A DNA stretch of 64,000 bases from Haematobia irritans (GCF_050003625.1 NC_134397.1:97138162-97202161); one strand, 5' to 3'. Shown: positions 10,171 through 21,240, counted from the stretch's first letter. Numbers and translations: made by a program. The notes: a model not told the origin generated them from the letters alone.

Positions 10171-11154
10171 CACGGTTGAAAAAGACTGTTTTTCATATGT
10201 TTGGCTATAAACATTATATGTTTGGAACACAAATTTTTAAACACAATATTTTTGAGTGCAAGCATATAATGTTCATAAACTAGCATAACATGTTTGGGAC
10301 ATATATGTTAATATGTTAGAACATATTATGTTTGGGACATAAAATGTTTGTAAATATAATATGCTTGGATGCAAACATATATGAATTTAGAAATAGCCTA
10401 TAAACATATATGTGTTTAGTAGCTTGGAGCGCTATTTAACAGGGAGCGATATTGAATTAAGTTGGTGGTTGTGGCTTGTTATTACAAAATTAACATTTTA
10501 TTTTTCCTTGGGCAATTGATCAGCTACTTCTTTGATCCTTACAAACTGTGTGGTCCGCTGTTCGAATCCCCGTCCGGCAAAAAGTAAAATTAAAAAAAAT
10601 TATAAAATATAACAATTTCTTCTACAATGTTTGCATTACAGAAAAAGGTGCTAAGAACTAAAAAATCTCGTGGAAGTGAGAAAGATGTGGAGGAATATAC
10701 AATTAGGCAGAAACAACATTTTGAGCATTCAGATCGAAAACCTATGTTGTTAGCACCTATATTACCTGTTTATTTTCATAATTCATTATGATTGTAAATA
10801 TATTTATATATAAATAAATAAATAAATAAAATTTTGAGCACAATATTGTTTGGGAGAAATTTTTTTAAGCATATAATATTTTTGGGTGCAAAATGATACC
10901 AAACATATTATGTGTTCACATAATAACATATTGTTTTTTGGAAGACAACATTATTGAATTTGGATGCAAAAATACAAAATGTTTGGAACTTAGACTACCC
11001 AAACATATATTGTTTAGACCAATATGCTTTCAAACATATTATATGTTGGAAGAGATCAAACAAATAAATGTTTGGGCAATACCCAAAAATGTATATGATT
11101 GAAGCAAAATATGTTTGGGAATATATGTTACAGAAGCGATTTTTTGTGAGGGTG
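10171..11154 (+). mobile_element. CAC...GTG non-autonomous DNA element, copy 1 (CACTA-like)
   Basis: It begins CACGGTTGAAAAAGACTG and ends in the complement of CACCCTCACAAAAAATCG. The dinucleotide CA flanks both sides (10169-10170, 11155-11156), and its removal restores the LINE-B frame (FDCV|VKYSKEW). The interior holds many AAACATAT-ATGTTT repeats and a tRNA-like module with a B-box (TGTTCGAATCCCC near 10560). Ends beginning CAC with a 2-bp duplication suit the CACTA/CMC superfamily. There is no coding capacity. Confidence 0.8.
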
Positions 11155-11235
11155 CACGCAGTCGAATTTACTCTGTCGATTCACATTTAATTTTTGTATA
11201 TTGTCATCGTTGTGGAAAATTATTATATCATCAGC

Positions 11236-11768
11236 TTAACCTATAGAGTCAGTGATATGATTTAAGAGATCGTAAATGTAAATATTAAATAAAATGGGGG
11301 CATTGACAGTCCCTTGTTGTAACCCGTTTATTATCATGAATTTCATTGAGCTAACGAATTTTCTGTCAGAGACGAAAAAATGTCTCTCGCTTAACATATT
11401 GTGAAGTAGAATCCTAATTTTAAGCGGAAAGTTATACCTCTCAAGTTTATAAAGAAGACCAGGAATCCATATACTGTTGAAAGCTTTCTGAAAATCGATT
11501 AAACATGCACCTGTGCAGAATTTTTTGTTAAAGTTCCATTGTATAGAAGATACTAAAATATGTGCCGCGTGGACGGTTGAATGGTTGTGTTTGAAGCCGT
11601 ATTGGTTTTCATTTATCACAGAATTAGCTTCGATTAGTTTTACTAATCTGTTATTTATGTATATTTCAAAAGTTTTGCTAATATTTGGTAGAAGTGTTAT
11701 AGCTCGAAGATTACGTGGGTCACTTGGGAAGATTGACAATTTTTCCAATTTTCCAATGATCTGGAAAG
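11236..11768 (-). pseudogene. LINE-B ORF2, central RT part
   Basis: It encodes LPNISKTFEIYINNRL, NENQYGFKHNHSTVHAAHIL, ACLIDFQKAFNSIW and QQGTVNAPILFNIYIYDLL. ADDIIIFHNDDN continues in a shifted frame toward 11155, the catalytic YADD-type box with its first position replaced by a stop or shift. Upstream it joins FPDHWKIGK across the element at 11771-17984. Confidence 0.85.
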
Positions 11769-12257
11769 TGCACCCTCAAAAAAAATCGCTTCTTTAACAT
11801 ATGTTCCAAACATATTTTGCAGGAAGCACATATATTATTGCATACTGCCGAAACATTAATATGTTTGTTTTATGTGAACATATTATATGTTTGGAAGCAT
11901 TTTGAGCCAAAAATATTATATGCTTGGAAGAATTTTTCCCAAACACGATTGTGCTCATTCCCTAACATACTCGTAATTTTCACTTCCACGAAATTTTTTA
12001 GTTATTGGAACCTTTCTCTGTAATACAAATAATGTTGAAGAAATTATTCACTTTTATAAATTTTTTAAATTTTACCTTTCGCCTGCACGGAGAATCGAAC
12101 CGAGGACCATACAGTTTGTAAGCCAACACACTATCCACTGGGCTACGTAGCTGTTATAGTCACCAGTAGATAATTATTGTTTTAAGTTACATTTATATAG
12201 CATAGTTTGCAGCGCCCACGAGCCCATGCAAACATAACATTATTTAACAGAAACATA

Positions 12258-12383
12258 CATTTGTTTGCCACGTGGAGCAGTGGTTAGCATGTCTGCCTTG
12301 CATGCAAAGGGTCGTGGGTTCAATCCCTGCTCCGACCGAACATTTTTTTTTGTTTTTTTTTTTTTTTTTTTTTGTTTTTAATT
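12258..12383 (+). repeat. tRNA-derived SINE head with T-rich tail
   Basis: GCCACGTGGAGCAGTGGTTA holds an A-box-like GTGGTTAGCATG, and GGGTTCAATCC is a B-box. The head is closely related to that of the SINE at 34441. A long T-rich run (12342-12383) follows immediately. It does not fold as a standard 72-base cloverleaf, so I treat it as a SINE and not a tRNA gene. Confidence 0.7.
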
Positions 12384-13438
12384 TACACATTTATATTTAT
12401 ACTATATTATTTTTTTTTAAATGAAACTTCGAAATGTGTGTTATTAAAGATTTATAGTCAGTAACAGTGCTTGATATAAACGAAATTGACTGATTTTTGG
12501 ATAAAATATTATTTTTTATTGCAAAAATAACAATCTTGTAATAAAAAACTGTTTTTGTACAAAACTTTAAAATTTGGAAGGAATTCAAAAACTAACAAAA
12601 GAAGAACGTGGAGTCGAGTATAAACATACATACATAATTTTATAATATAAACATAAATTTATTTAGGAGTGAACAGTTTTTTACTAGCATTTAACACCAT
12701 CGCTCTAAAATTCCTTTTATTTTTCTTTAATAATTCATTTTAAAGAAAATAAACTTTTTAAATTGTTTTAGCTGTAAAACTCGAACTTAATTCCCGCTTT
12801 TATATTTGATGGTGTCCGTCAACTCCTCGTGGACTACTTTTTAATAAAGAGGAACTAAAGTTTGTTTTTTTACATTTTACTGTGTAATTTTTCACTATTT
12901 CCTCCTTATTTCATTTTACTATCCCAACTCTAAAAAGAGTATAGTGCCCTTTCGTTATTTTTATGAAGACCCCTGATTTCGTTTAACGAACCAAGAAAAA
13001 AATTGTGCCCATAATGCCAAAATGATAAACAAAACACATGTCCACACATACATAAAATGCTGCTCTCAAGGCGAAAACATAAGCTGTTTGTTTTTCAAAT
13101 GTCTATTCTCTTGGTTCAGAATGTATATTCTCTTTATTCAAATTAAATAATATTTAGACTTAAACATATCAAATTTTTGGCCTTATCATAAAACAGTTTT
13201 CCGAAACAACATACAAGCGGTTTCACAGAAATTGTTCTCTTTTGACTCTTTTGCTGTGTTATATTGATATCTTTCGTCAACTCTCCCGGTTTCCATCTCT
13301 ATTTCTCTCTATACTCTCTCTGTCGCTTTGAATAAAATATCACAACATATGTATGTTTAGTCGAAATTTGTAAATTTATATATGTTTGTATTCACACATA
13401 TGATTTTTATGAAACATTGATGCCCCAAACATAATATA
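12384..13438. other. AT-rich sequence, partly the CAC...GTG element, otherwise unassigned
   Basis: Stretches with ACATATGTATGTTT (about 13340-13438) belong to the CAC...GTG element. The 12400-13330 portion is not recognised and has no supported gene. Confidence 0.4.
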
Positions 13439-13527
13439 TTTTTTTTTTTTTTTTTTTTTTTGACATTTATTTAAAGTATTATTGTACTATGTTATACAAA
13501 CAGTTATATTCTTAATATTCTTATATC

Positions 13528-16314
13528 TTAATATAATTCTCTATTTTTAATAAAATCAACAATAAGTTTTTTAAATACAATATTATTTTCTTGACATTTT
13601 ATATAGTTTGGTAATCTGTTGTATGTTTGTAACCCTTTGTAGAAAAGACTCATTTGTCCAGCACTCGTTGTTGATCGTTTGATCCTGAAGTTTTCTGCAT
13701 TTCTTAGCCCATATGGTTGAGCGTCTCCTACCATTTGTAGTTGCTCGCTTAAGTACTCCGGCGCAATTCCCATTTTCATTTTTTGTATAAATACCATAGT
13801 ATTCATTTCTAAACGTTGTCTTATATTAAGCCATTTTAATGTATCCAGCATCCATTTTATATTTGCATATCTATTCATCCTTAGTATACATCTCATACCT
13901 TTATTTTGAAGTTTCTGCAGCCTATCAATTTGGTTCTGCGTACAACATGTATATAACACTGTTGAAGCATATTCAAAATGTGGTTTTATCATCGTATTAT
14001 ATATATTTATCGCTGTTGTCGTTGACATTTGATTTCTTATTCTTTTGAAAAATCCAAGTTTTTTTCCTATCTTTTTGCATATATATTCCAGGTGTTCTTT
14101 AAATTTTAAATCTTTGTCAATGATTATTCCAAGGTACTTTATGTTTGTTACTTTTTCTATTTCTTTGTCTTTTATTATAATACTCCTATTAGTGTTCATG
14201 TTTATTTCCATAATTTTAGTCTTACTTTCATTAAGTTTTAGTCTATTCATATTCAACCATGTATTAAGCGCACTTAAGTCTTTTTCCATTTTTATATAGC
14301 ATTCATTTGGCGTATCAGCTTCCGTAAAAATCAATGTGTCATCTGCATATAGTATTACCTCACTTTCTTCTAATACATTTGCCATATCATTTATGTAGAT
14401 GATGAAAAGTACTGCACCTAGTATCGACCCTTGTGGAACTCCGTATTCATTTCTAATATCTTCCGAGATCACGTCATTTACTCTAGTTCTTTGTGTTCTA
14501 TTGCTTAAGTATGATTTGAACCATTTTAATTCCTTGTCTTGTATTCCATACATATATAATTTTTGTATTAGGATATCTCTGTCAATCGTTTCAAATGCTC
14601 TCTTGAAATCTATGAACATAGCTAATGTTTTGTCATCTTTGTTTTTGTTTTTCCATCTATTTATCACATAATTTACTGACGTCTCACAAGAATAATTTTT
14701 TCTGAAACCAGACTGGTATTTTGATAATAATCCGTTCATTTCAATATATTTCACCAGTTGCTCTTTAACCACTTTTTCTAGGATTTTTTCGCATGTCAAT
14801 AATGTATTTATTGGTCGAAATTCTTCACATTTCTTTGTTCTCTGAACTTTTTCGATTGGTATTACCATAGTCTCTTTCCAATTTTCCGGAAAAATTCCCC
14901 TTTCAAGTGAATCATTTATCGTCTTTAATATCATATTTCCAATTTTATCCCAGTTATCCAATATTAGTGTTGTCGATACATGGTTAAAGTCTGGTTTATT
15001 TTTTAGCTGTTTGCATATTGCCAAAAGTTCGTTTATATTTATGGTTCTGAATTGGAATTTCGTACTAGTCATATGTATTCTGTTTTGGTATTGCACATCA
15101 TCTATTTCATCTCTTATCGTTCTAATACTATTTACAAAATATTCGTTGAATTTATTCGCTATTATTTTGCTGTCCTTATATTCTATTTGGTTAAATATCA
15201 CAGTCTCTATTGCACATTTCTCATTCCTTAGTACCAAGTCTTTTATCTCCCTCCACATTTGTTTTTGATCTTTCGCTCCATTTATTTTGTTGTTTATGTA
15301 ACTATTTCTGGTATTTATTACTTTCGCTTTATACATATTTCTTGTTCTTTTATAAATATTCCATGAGGACACTGTATTTTCAAGCTTTGCTTTTCTATAT
15401 TTCTCCATTTTCTGCATCTTCATTTCAAACAGTTCTTTGTTGTACCACGCAGTTTGATGTTTAGTAGAGTTTATTCGGAGAGGTTTTATAAATTTCTTTA
15501 TTGTATTTTCAAGACATATATCTATTATATTAGGATATTCATATCTATTGTTTTGCATTTCCAACTCCATTATTGTGCGTAATTCCTCTCTGAACATGTT
15601 TTTATTGTATCTGAAACATTCTTTAACGATCTTATTGTTCTCATTTTGTTTACGTCGGCATTCTACAATAATATCTATGCATTCATGGTCAGAGATTTTG
15701 TACAGATCATTTATTTTAACTTTAATTCTTTTTGAATTTGTTATTACATAGTCAATAATTGTCTTTGATGTCATTGTCACTCTTGTATATTCGCCGACTA
15801 TCTGTTTCATTCCATTGTCCTGTATCATACTAAGTATTTTACTCCTTTGTGTACTATTTTTGCACCAATCAATATTAAAATCTCCAGCTATTATAACGTC
15901 AGTATTATATTCAATTATTGTCTCCATCATGTCTTCGAAATGTTCATAGAATTCGTTTTCATTATAACTTGGGGATCTATATATAGCTGCAATAATTAGA
16001 TTTTCATTTTTATTCTTTATCATTGAAACATTTATCCAATGTGTTACGCCATTAGCTCTCTCAAAAATATTTTGTACCTGGAAACAATTTTTAACATATA
16101 ATGCAACTCCTCCCGTTCTTCTGCTATCTGAGAAAGTTAGCTCATTTTTATATCCTTTAACTTTTATTTCGCATTCTTGGATATCTTTGGTCATATGGGT
16201 TTCTGATAATATTACAAAATCGGGTGTTTTATCTTCAATTAAATATTCCAATTGTGCGTAGTTGTTTGTTAGTCCTTGTATATTTGTATATATTCCCTTA
16301 ATATTATTTAATTG
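13528..16314 (-). CDS. LINE-C ORF2 (endonuclease and reverse transcriptase), in frame after a single stop
   Basis: The frame is open from the codon after the ORF1 stop (CAA TTA AAT AAT ATT AAG) to the stop at 13528: 21 codons to the first ATG at 16251, then 907 residues. The endonuclease starts in those 21 codons (IKGIYTNIQGLTNNYAQ, containing the conserved Asn) and continues VILSETHM, AAIYRSPSYNENEF, IIAGDFNIDW, ISDHECIDI. The RT has FRPINTLLTCEKILEKVV, MFIDFKRAFETIDRD, YGVPQGSILGAVLFIIYIND and catalytic LYADDTLIF. No RNase H. Initiation at 16251 would remove the first endonuclease strand, so I favour translation by stop readthrough. The coding is intact. Confidence 0.92.
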   Translation of the reverse strand, partial: QLNNIKGIYTNIQGLTNNYAQLEYLIEDKTPDFVILSETHMTKDIQECEIKVKGYKNELTFSDSRRTGGVALYVKNCFQVQNIFERANGVTHWINVSMIKNKNENLIIAAIYRSPSYNENEFYEHFEDMMETIIEYNTDVIIAGDFNIDWCKNSTQRSKILSMIQDNGMKQIVGEYTRVTMTSKTIIDYVITNSKRIKVKINDLYKISDHECIDIIVECRRKQNENNKIVKECFRYNKNMFREELRTIMELEMQNNRYEYPNIIDICLENTIKKFIKPLRINSTKHQTAWYNKELFEMKMQKMEKYRKAKLENTVSSWNIYKRTRNMYKAKVINTRNSYINNKINGAKDQKQMWREIKDLVLRNEKCAIETVIFNQIEYKDSKIIANKFNEYFVNSIRTIRDEIDDVQYQNRIHMTSTKFQFRTININELLAICKQLKNKPDFNHVSTTLILDNWDKIGNMILKTINDSLERGIFPENWKETMVIPIEKVQRTKKCEEFRPINTLLTCEKILEKVVKEQLVKYIEMNGLLSKYQSGFRKNYSCETSVNYVINRWKNKNKDDKTLAMFIDFKRAFETIDRDILIQKLYMYGIQDKELKWFKSYLSNRTQRTRVNDVISEDIRNEYGVPQGSILGAVLFIIYINDMANVLEESEVILYADDTLIFTEADTPNECYIKMEKDLSALNTWLNMNRLKLNESKTKIMEINMNTNRSIIIKDKEIEKVTNIKYLGIIIDKDLKFKEHLEYICKKIGKKLGFFKRIRNQMSTTTAINIYNTMIKPHFEYASTVLYTCCTQNQIDRLQKLQNKGMRCILRMNRYANIKWMLDTLKWLNIRQRLEMNTMVFIQKMKMGIAPEYLSEQLQMVGDAQPYGLRNAENFRIKRSTTSAGQMSLFYKGLQTYNRLPNYIKCQENNIVFKKLIVDFIKNRELY

Positions 16315-16317
16315 TTA
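16306..16317 (-). promoter_or_regulatory. Candidate stop-codon readthrough context TAA CAA TTA
   Basis: On the minus strand the ORF1 stop is followed by CAATTA, which fits the CARYYA readthrough motif first known from tobamovirus replicase genes. ORF1 and ORF2 are in the same frame with nothing between them but this stop. Readthrough is inference; a degenerate stop gained by mutation is the alternative. Confidence 0.55.
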
Positions 16318-17634
16318 TGCGCTAATTCCCCTTCTTCTTTTTTTTGCTGATAATTTATTCATATAAACCGGACATTGTTTGCTGTTTGTAAAATGGTTCT
16401 CATCCAGATCAAGTTTTAGATTTTTATTAACGTGAATACAATTTATGCATTTCATCATCTGTTCCCTTTGGCAATCCTTTGATTTATGATTTCCATGGCA
16501 TTTGTTACACACTTCTTGATTCTTACAATCCTTGGCTTTGTGATTGTAACCTTTACATTTGAAGCATTGTAGTACATCTGTGCCGTCGAATATTCTACAA
16601 CGTTCCCATCCAATGTTAATTTTCCCAGCATTCATTGCTATTTTGTATGATTCATTATCAAGATTGACTTTTGCGTTATATGTTGTTATATTATTTCTCT
16701 TCACCTCATAAAATTTTATATTTTTTATCTCAGTTGAGCTTAAATTCTCATTCTGTGCTTTTATCTTCGCAATTAATTCTTCTTCCGTGTATTTGAATGT
16801 CATTCCTGTAATTTTTATTGACATCTCAGCTGGGTTTGGGACTTTAACCTCGTAGTTTTCATTTAATCCATTTTGTACTGCTAGTCTTATTTTTTCCCTT
16901 TCTGTTTCATTCTCAGTTTGTATAACCACTGTACCATTTCTTCTATTTTCAACATTTATAATTTTCAGATTTGTTGGGTCAACATTAGAATTCAAGTCAT
17001 TTTTGGTTTGAGAAATATTCTGCTTTTCCTTTGGTTTTATCACAATTGGTTTTGAAACATCTGGCATCATTGTATCAGAATCTTTAATAGCTTGTGCATA
17101 TGTCACATTTCGTTTGACATTTCTCTCCTTTAAAGCTCTCTTAATTTCGTTGCACATCTTTTCATTGCTCTCACCTATTGTATCGCACATTGCTTTATTT
17201 TTGTTCTCCATTTCTTGCACATTACCAATTAGTTTCGTGATCTCTCCAATATTTTTGTCACTCATTCTTTGTAATTTCTCTATTTTACTCATTCTCTCTT
17301 CGTATCTTTTTTCTATCGCTTCAAGTAGGGCTTTTATTTCGTTTTCATTTTGTTTCAGAGACATCTCAAACTCATTTTTATATTCGCTTAAGCTTTGTTT
17401 GTTTTTACACACATCCTCATGTATTTGTCTCATAGCCTCATCAATATTGTGGATGTATTGTATACAATCATCACACATATAACGCACATTTTTGTTGGCC
17501 CCAATGCAACTTGCCGCGTATGCATCAACACCTGAGCATTTGTTCTCACAGTGATATACTTTTGCACACACACCACTGCATCTAATGCCTGTCTCTCCTC
17601 TAATTGGCTTTTTACACTTATTACATTCAGTCAT
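16315..17634 (-). CDS. LINE-C ORF1 protein (PHD-type finger, coiled coil, CCHC knuckles), 439 aa
   Basis: Residues 1-60 hold a PHD/zinc-finger-like Cys/His cluster (CNKCKKPI, CSGVCAKVYHCENKC, YMCDDCIQY). Residues about 80-180 are a Glu/Lys-rich coiled coil (ELIKRY-type heptads, ERMSKIEKLQRM). A central basic-acidic linker is followed by a folded region near 230-330. C-terminal retroviral-type knuckles follow: CFKCKGYNHKAKDC, CNKCHGNHKSKDC and CINC. Such ORF1 proteins bind the element RNA and form the particle that enters the nucleus. ATG at 17634 is the first in frame. The ORF ends AGC GCA TAA directly before ORF2 in the same frame. Confidence 0.92.
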   Translation of the reverse strand: MTECNKCKKPIRGETGIRCSGVCAKVYHCENKCSGVDAYAASCIGANKNVRYMCDDCIQYIHNIDEAMRQIHEDVCKNKQSLSEYKNEFEMSLKQNENEIKALLEAIEKRYEERMSKIEKLQRMSDKNIGEITKLIGNVQEMENKNKAMCDTIGESNEKMCNEIKRALKERNVKRNVTYAQAIKDSDTMMPDVSKPIVIKPKEKQNISQTKNDLNSNVDPTNLKIINVENRRNGTVVIQTENETEREKIRLAVQNGLNENYEVKVPNPAEMSIKITGMTFKYTEEELIAKIKAQNENLSSTEIKNIKFYEVKRNNITTYNAKVNLDNESYKIAMNAGKINIGWERCRIFDGTDVLQCFKCKGYNHKAKDCKNQEVCNKCHGNHKSKDCQREQMMKCINCIHVNKNLKLDLDENHFTNSKQCPVYMNKLSAKKRRRGISA

Positions 17635-17994
17635 TGTTGACCAAATAAAATTATTATTTTTATGATTATCCTCAGCTCTTCCACAAATCTTTCACACTTT
17701 AGATATTCAGTTTTGATTCTATTTATATATGAAATAGTCACTGTCTATTAAAGTTGTGTTTTTATATTTTTAATTATTTATTTATTATCTCCTTGTATAA
17801 ACTTTGACTTATCGCTTTCGCTCTCTTCTTTCTTTTCTAACATATTAACATAGATGTACCAAACATTTAGTGTTAGTTTAGGAACATTACATGTTCGCAC
17901 TTAAATATATTGTGGTTTAAAATCGTGCCCGAAACACATTTTGTTTATATCGGAACATATGAAAAACATATTTTTCTAACAGTGTGGCAATTGT

Positions 17995-19552
17995 AAATAA
18001 GTTTATTAAAAAGATTACAGTAAACGTAGATCAATCTTTCAGGAATGTTCTTCAATGCTATATTCGCAATGTTATCTATACCTGAGATGAGAATTTTCCC
18101 TTTAGATTTCTGAAAATATAAGTGAGTTCACCTATGGTGATAGAGTTTTCGTCATTTATGAAGTGGTTGGGGTTATTTTCATTGGCTGATTTTTCTGCTA
18201 AAAATCTGTCGAAACAACCCGCTACTTTTCTGTTCGTTTCATTTTCCACGTCAAAGCTTTTGGGCCCATATAATAATTCCAGATAAGAGCCAATTGCATC
18301 TAGTTTTTGTACGCCTTCTCCGAATTACTTTCCACCGTCAATTCATTAGTGTCAATGTTGCAACTCTCAAAAAAATGTCTATCGCTACGAGGGATACGAA
18401 TAGTTTCGATTTCTGGTGGATCATTTTTCCTGTGCAATTTTCGACATTCGGAAAATATTTGCATTGGGTTTTTTGCATTTATATTACTTAATCTATTGTA
18501 ATGATATTTGTCCAGCGCATTGGCAATATTCCCTTGAATAAGTTTACGATTCAGTTTCAGTTTCGACTTATATAAAGCGATATCAGTACTTGTAATAAAC
18601 GATTGCAACATATTGTGTTGCTTAATCATTGTTAAAAGTCTGTTTTTCTCTCTTTGAAGCTTTCTTAAAAGAGGCGTATTGAATATGTGAAACATTTTGG
18701 TATAAAAAACGTATTCAAAGAGTTATTTATTTTGTCTTGAAAGGATTTCCATTTATAGTCGTACACAAACTCTACAAAAATTACATTTTCATTGACCCGC
18801 GTCTTTGAAATGTGTATTTGCACTGCGTTATGGTCGCTATCATATGGAATCGTATTAAGACAATTTATTGTCGCGTTTTCCCGCTGAATATGTAGGCGGT
18901 CGTCCACCAAATACACATCTAAATAAGACGTGCTTCGAGGAAACGAAGGTTCATTCGACGCATACATTTTGCATTTAAAATTTATTTCATATTCAGCTAA
19001 CCAGTTTTTGAGGACTGTGCCTTTATGGTTATCTACAGGGTTACCCCAATCTCTATGCTTCGCATTCAAGTAACCACCTAAAATAAAGTAGTTATTCAAG
19101 GAGTTTAAATTGAGAGAAGAGAAAAGATTTTGTAGATCATTTTTAAAAAATGAATCGTTATTTCCCGAAGGATAATATGCTGAAATCACGAAAATATTTT
19201 CATTTGAACTTGTGGGAATTTTGATTATGCAAGCTTCTAGGTGCATGCATGATTCGGTAATCCTATTACCATATATCTCAAATTTAATTTCTTTCTTTAT
19301 TAGAATTCCAGTGCCCCCTGCGCATTTAGAGTTTTGTCTATCTTTTCTAATCATATGATACTTAGCAAATGATAATTTATGTCTTTTATTCAGTTTTGTT
19401 TCATTAAGGAGAACTATGTCCGGATTATTATAAGTATTTAGAAAATTAGATAGTTCACAACGTCTATCTAGATTTATTATTGAATTTATATTTATTAGAA
19501 CGATGTTCATATTTTTGAGTATATAATTTGAACTGCCTTTACTGGAGCACAT
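17995..19552 (-). pseudogene. LINE-B ORF2, endonuclease and N-terminal RT region
   Basis: The 19552-18665 frame gives the APE endonuclease: NIVLININSIINLDRRCELS, DIVLLNETKL, AGGTGILI, VISAYYPSG, FILGGYLNAKHRDWGNP (normally GGDFNA; the catalytic D is replaced by Y), DSDHNAVQIHI. A frameshift near 18680 leads to LQREKNRLLTMIKQHNMLQ and KNPMQIFSECRKLHRKNDPP, then PNHFINDENSITIGELTYIF to 17995. Multiple shifts plus the endonuclease change make it inactive. Confidence 0.85.
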
Positions 19553-20759
19553 TATATATCAATAACTGAAAAAAAGTGTCGATTCTTGCAGATTGCAAGT
19601 GTGACTGTTTGTCTAAATTCAATATTTGACTGGTCAGTTGAGTCAGAGAGTTTTTTAATTCCATGAGCAAAGGCGCCAGAGGGCTTGTGTTAATTTGAAA
19701 ATCATTTCCCATATTATTTGGGGCTTCGGATCTTAATACGTTAGCATAACTAATGTTTGGATTAAGATTACTTGGGTTTACTCGGGGGGTTTTCTTTGAG
19801 CACACTTCGTCTTTGTTTGATTTTGTTCCTTAACTCTTTATATTTTTCGCAAACTCTATATGAGGCTGGATGCCCGTATTTATTACACAAAACGCAGTAA
19901 AGGTTTTCTCGTTCGTTTTCACCTACTTTTTCTAGAGAACATTTTCCGATTTCATGGGATTGATTGCATTTTACACATCTGGGTTGCCGATAACAGTTTG
20001 ATGCACTGTGGAAAAGTCCTTGGCATTTTCTGCATTGTTGAATTTCGGGTTTTTTTAGAGCTTCCCAAGTAACACAACGGTGTAAGATGCCGGTAATTTT
20101 TTTGAGTAGGCGAGCATCGCTATTAGGCGATACTTGAACTATAAATGAATTTAAATTATATCCTTCCTTTTTTGATTTGGATGTGAGATAAGGGGCAGCC
20201 TTTACAAATTGTAAGTTTTCATTCTCATATTTTTTTAAATCGCTTTCTATTTCAGCAATACTACTTTTGGAACTTATTCCCTTCATTAGAATGGTTTTAT
20301 TCTTTAAACAGGGGTAAATGTATGACATTCAGTTTTTGTTTTATTAAGGTAATTCATGACTCGGGCATGGTTTGCATAATTACTAAGGTATAATATTATT
20401 TTCTTATTTTTATGATTGAAGTCTTTAATTTTAAATTCACTTATTTTGAGACCATTTTTAATAAATGATATTAGAGCATTCGACTCTACATTGTAGATTA
20501 TTATTGCAGGTATTTTCTCTCGTTTATTTTGGTTACTATCTTCTTTATGCTGGGAGAAATTCTGAGTAGAAGAATTGCTCATCAATGATGTTGTTGGTTG
20601 CTCGCTAGTAGGGCTGGTTACGGGTGATATTGTTGTTGTTGGGGCATCAGCATCTTGATTGGCTTGCACATGTTGGGTGAACTGAGAGAGCACTGCATAA
20701 TCGCATTCGAAGTTATCAGCTGTAGCGAGGAGAGCATAATAGTTATTAGAGCATTGCAT
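19539..20759 (-). pseudogene. LINE-B ORF1 gag-like protein, broken
   Basis: It starts MQCSNNYYALLATADNF (ATG at 20759), followed by a Ser/Thr-rich linker and a folded region in a second frame (NKTILMKGISSKSSIAEIES). It carries zinc knuckles CRKCQGLFHSASNC, CVKCNQSHEIGKC and CVLCNKYGHPASYRVC. The third HPASYR knuckle is typical of jockey-clade gag proteins. Shifts near 20310 and 19790 split it into three frames. The last, short frame ends next to the ORF2 start at 19552. Confidence 0.85.
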
Positions 20760-21240
20760 CGGTCATATATTTTTGTGTTCGAGAACATCTCGAAGCCCAA
20801 CAAGTAAGGTAGAGATTTGTAGTCGTTCCCGTTTGGACCGATGTTTGTAAGTTCGAATACAACCATAACTCGTTCTCGTTTGTGTTGTATGAAACGGTCA
20901 ATCAAACAACTTCAGTCTTCGGGATCAAACACAATGAGTCAAATTGTTTTCGAAAACAAAGTGAAGTAATCGAGGATTTCGAATCTTTTTTTGCCCTCAC
21001 GTAGTAACAATAACAACAACTTTTATATGTATTGTACGTTTGTTTAGTTGTAAGTTGATGGAAAGGCGCTTGTGTACGAAGTAAAAAAAAAAATAACATA
21101 AAGTGGACAAAACCTTCTGCATTTCTATGTAAAAAGGTATTAACAGCAAAACTAAATATTGCTCTAGTTTTTAGGAGAAACATTTGGGATGATATTTTTG
21201 GGCATTATAGTAAGTAATCGTTAAAAATCCAATTCACTTT
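20760..21240 (-). other. Probable LINE-B 5' UTR
   Basis: Sequence upstream of the LINE-B ORF1 ATG, without a supported gene. The short open frames here read through non-coding sequence. Confidence 0.45.

Larger units (their letters stand above)
13439..17833 (-). mobile_element. LINE-C: CR1/L2-like non-LTR retrotransposon, apparently full coding length
   Basis: The poly-A tail appears as a 24-T run at 13439-13462. On the minus strand lie ORF1 (17634-16315) and ORF2 (to 13528), with about 200 bases of 5' UTR. The flanks on either side (CCCAAACATAATAT and TTCTAACATATTAACAT) are adjacent in the undisturbed copy at 53365-53395, proving insertion. No clear long target duplication is seen. Both ORFs are uninterrupted apart from the single stop between them. 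Clade assignment by RT/endonuclease style is tentative. Confidence 0.9.
11771..17984 (-). mobile_element. CAC...GTG non-autonomous DNA element, copy 2, split by LINE-C and a SINE head
   Basis: The left end CACCCTCAAAAAAAATCGC and right end complement CACTGTTAGAAAAATATG are flanked by TG at 11769-11770 and 17985-17986. Deleting it restores LINE-B coding across the site (NC|HFPDHWK). Compared with the copy at 52548-53523, its own sequence is interrupted between 13438 and 17834 by LINE-C, and near 12260 by a tRNA-related SINE head. The internal tRNA-like module (complement of 12070-12170) has A-box TAGCCCAGTGG and B-box GGTTCGATTC. Confidence 0.8.

Noticed and set aside
12274..12333. Possible tRNA gene
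   Set aside because: A- and B-boxes are present, but the arms do not make a full cloverleaf, and the sequence matches the head of the SINE at 34441.
13839..17482. Plus-strand hydrophobic frames across LINE-C
   Set aside because: These are antisense readings of Asn/Lys/Ile-rich LINE coding and only mimic membrane proteins.
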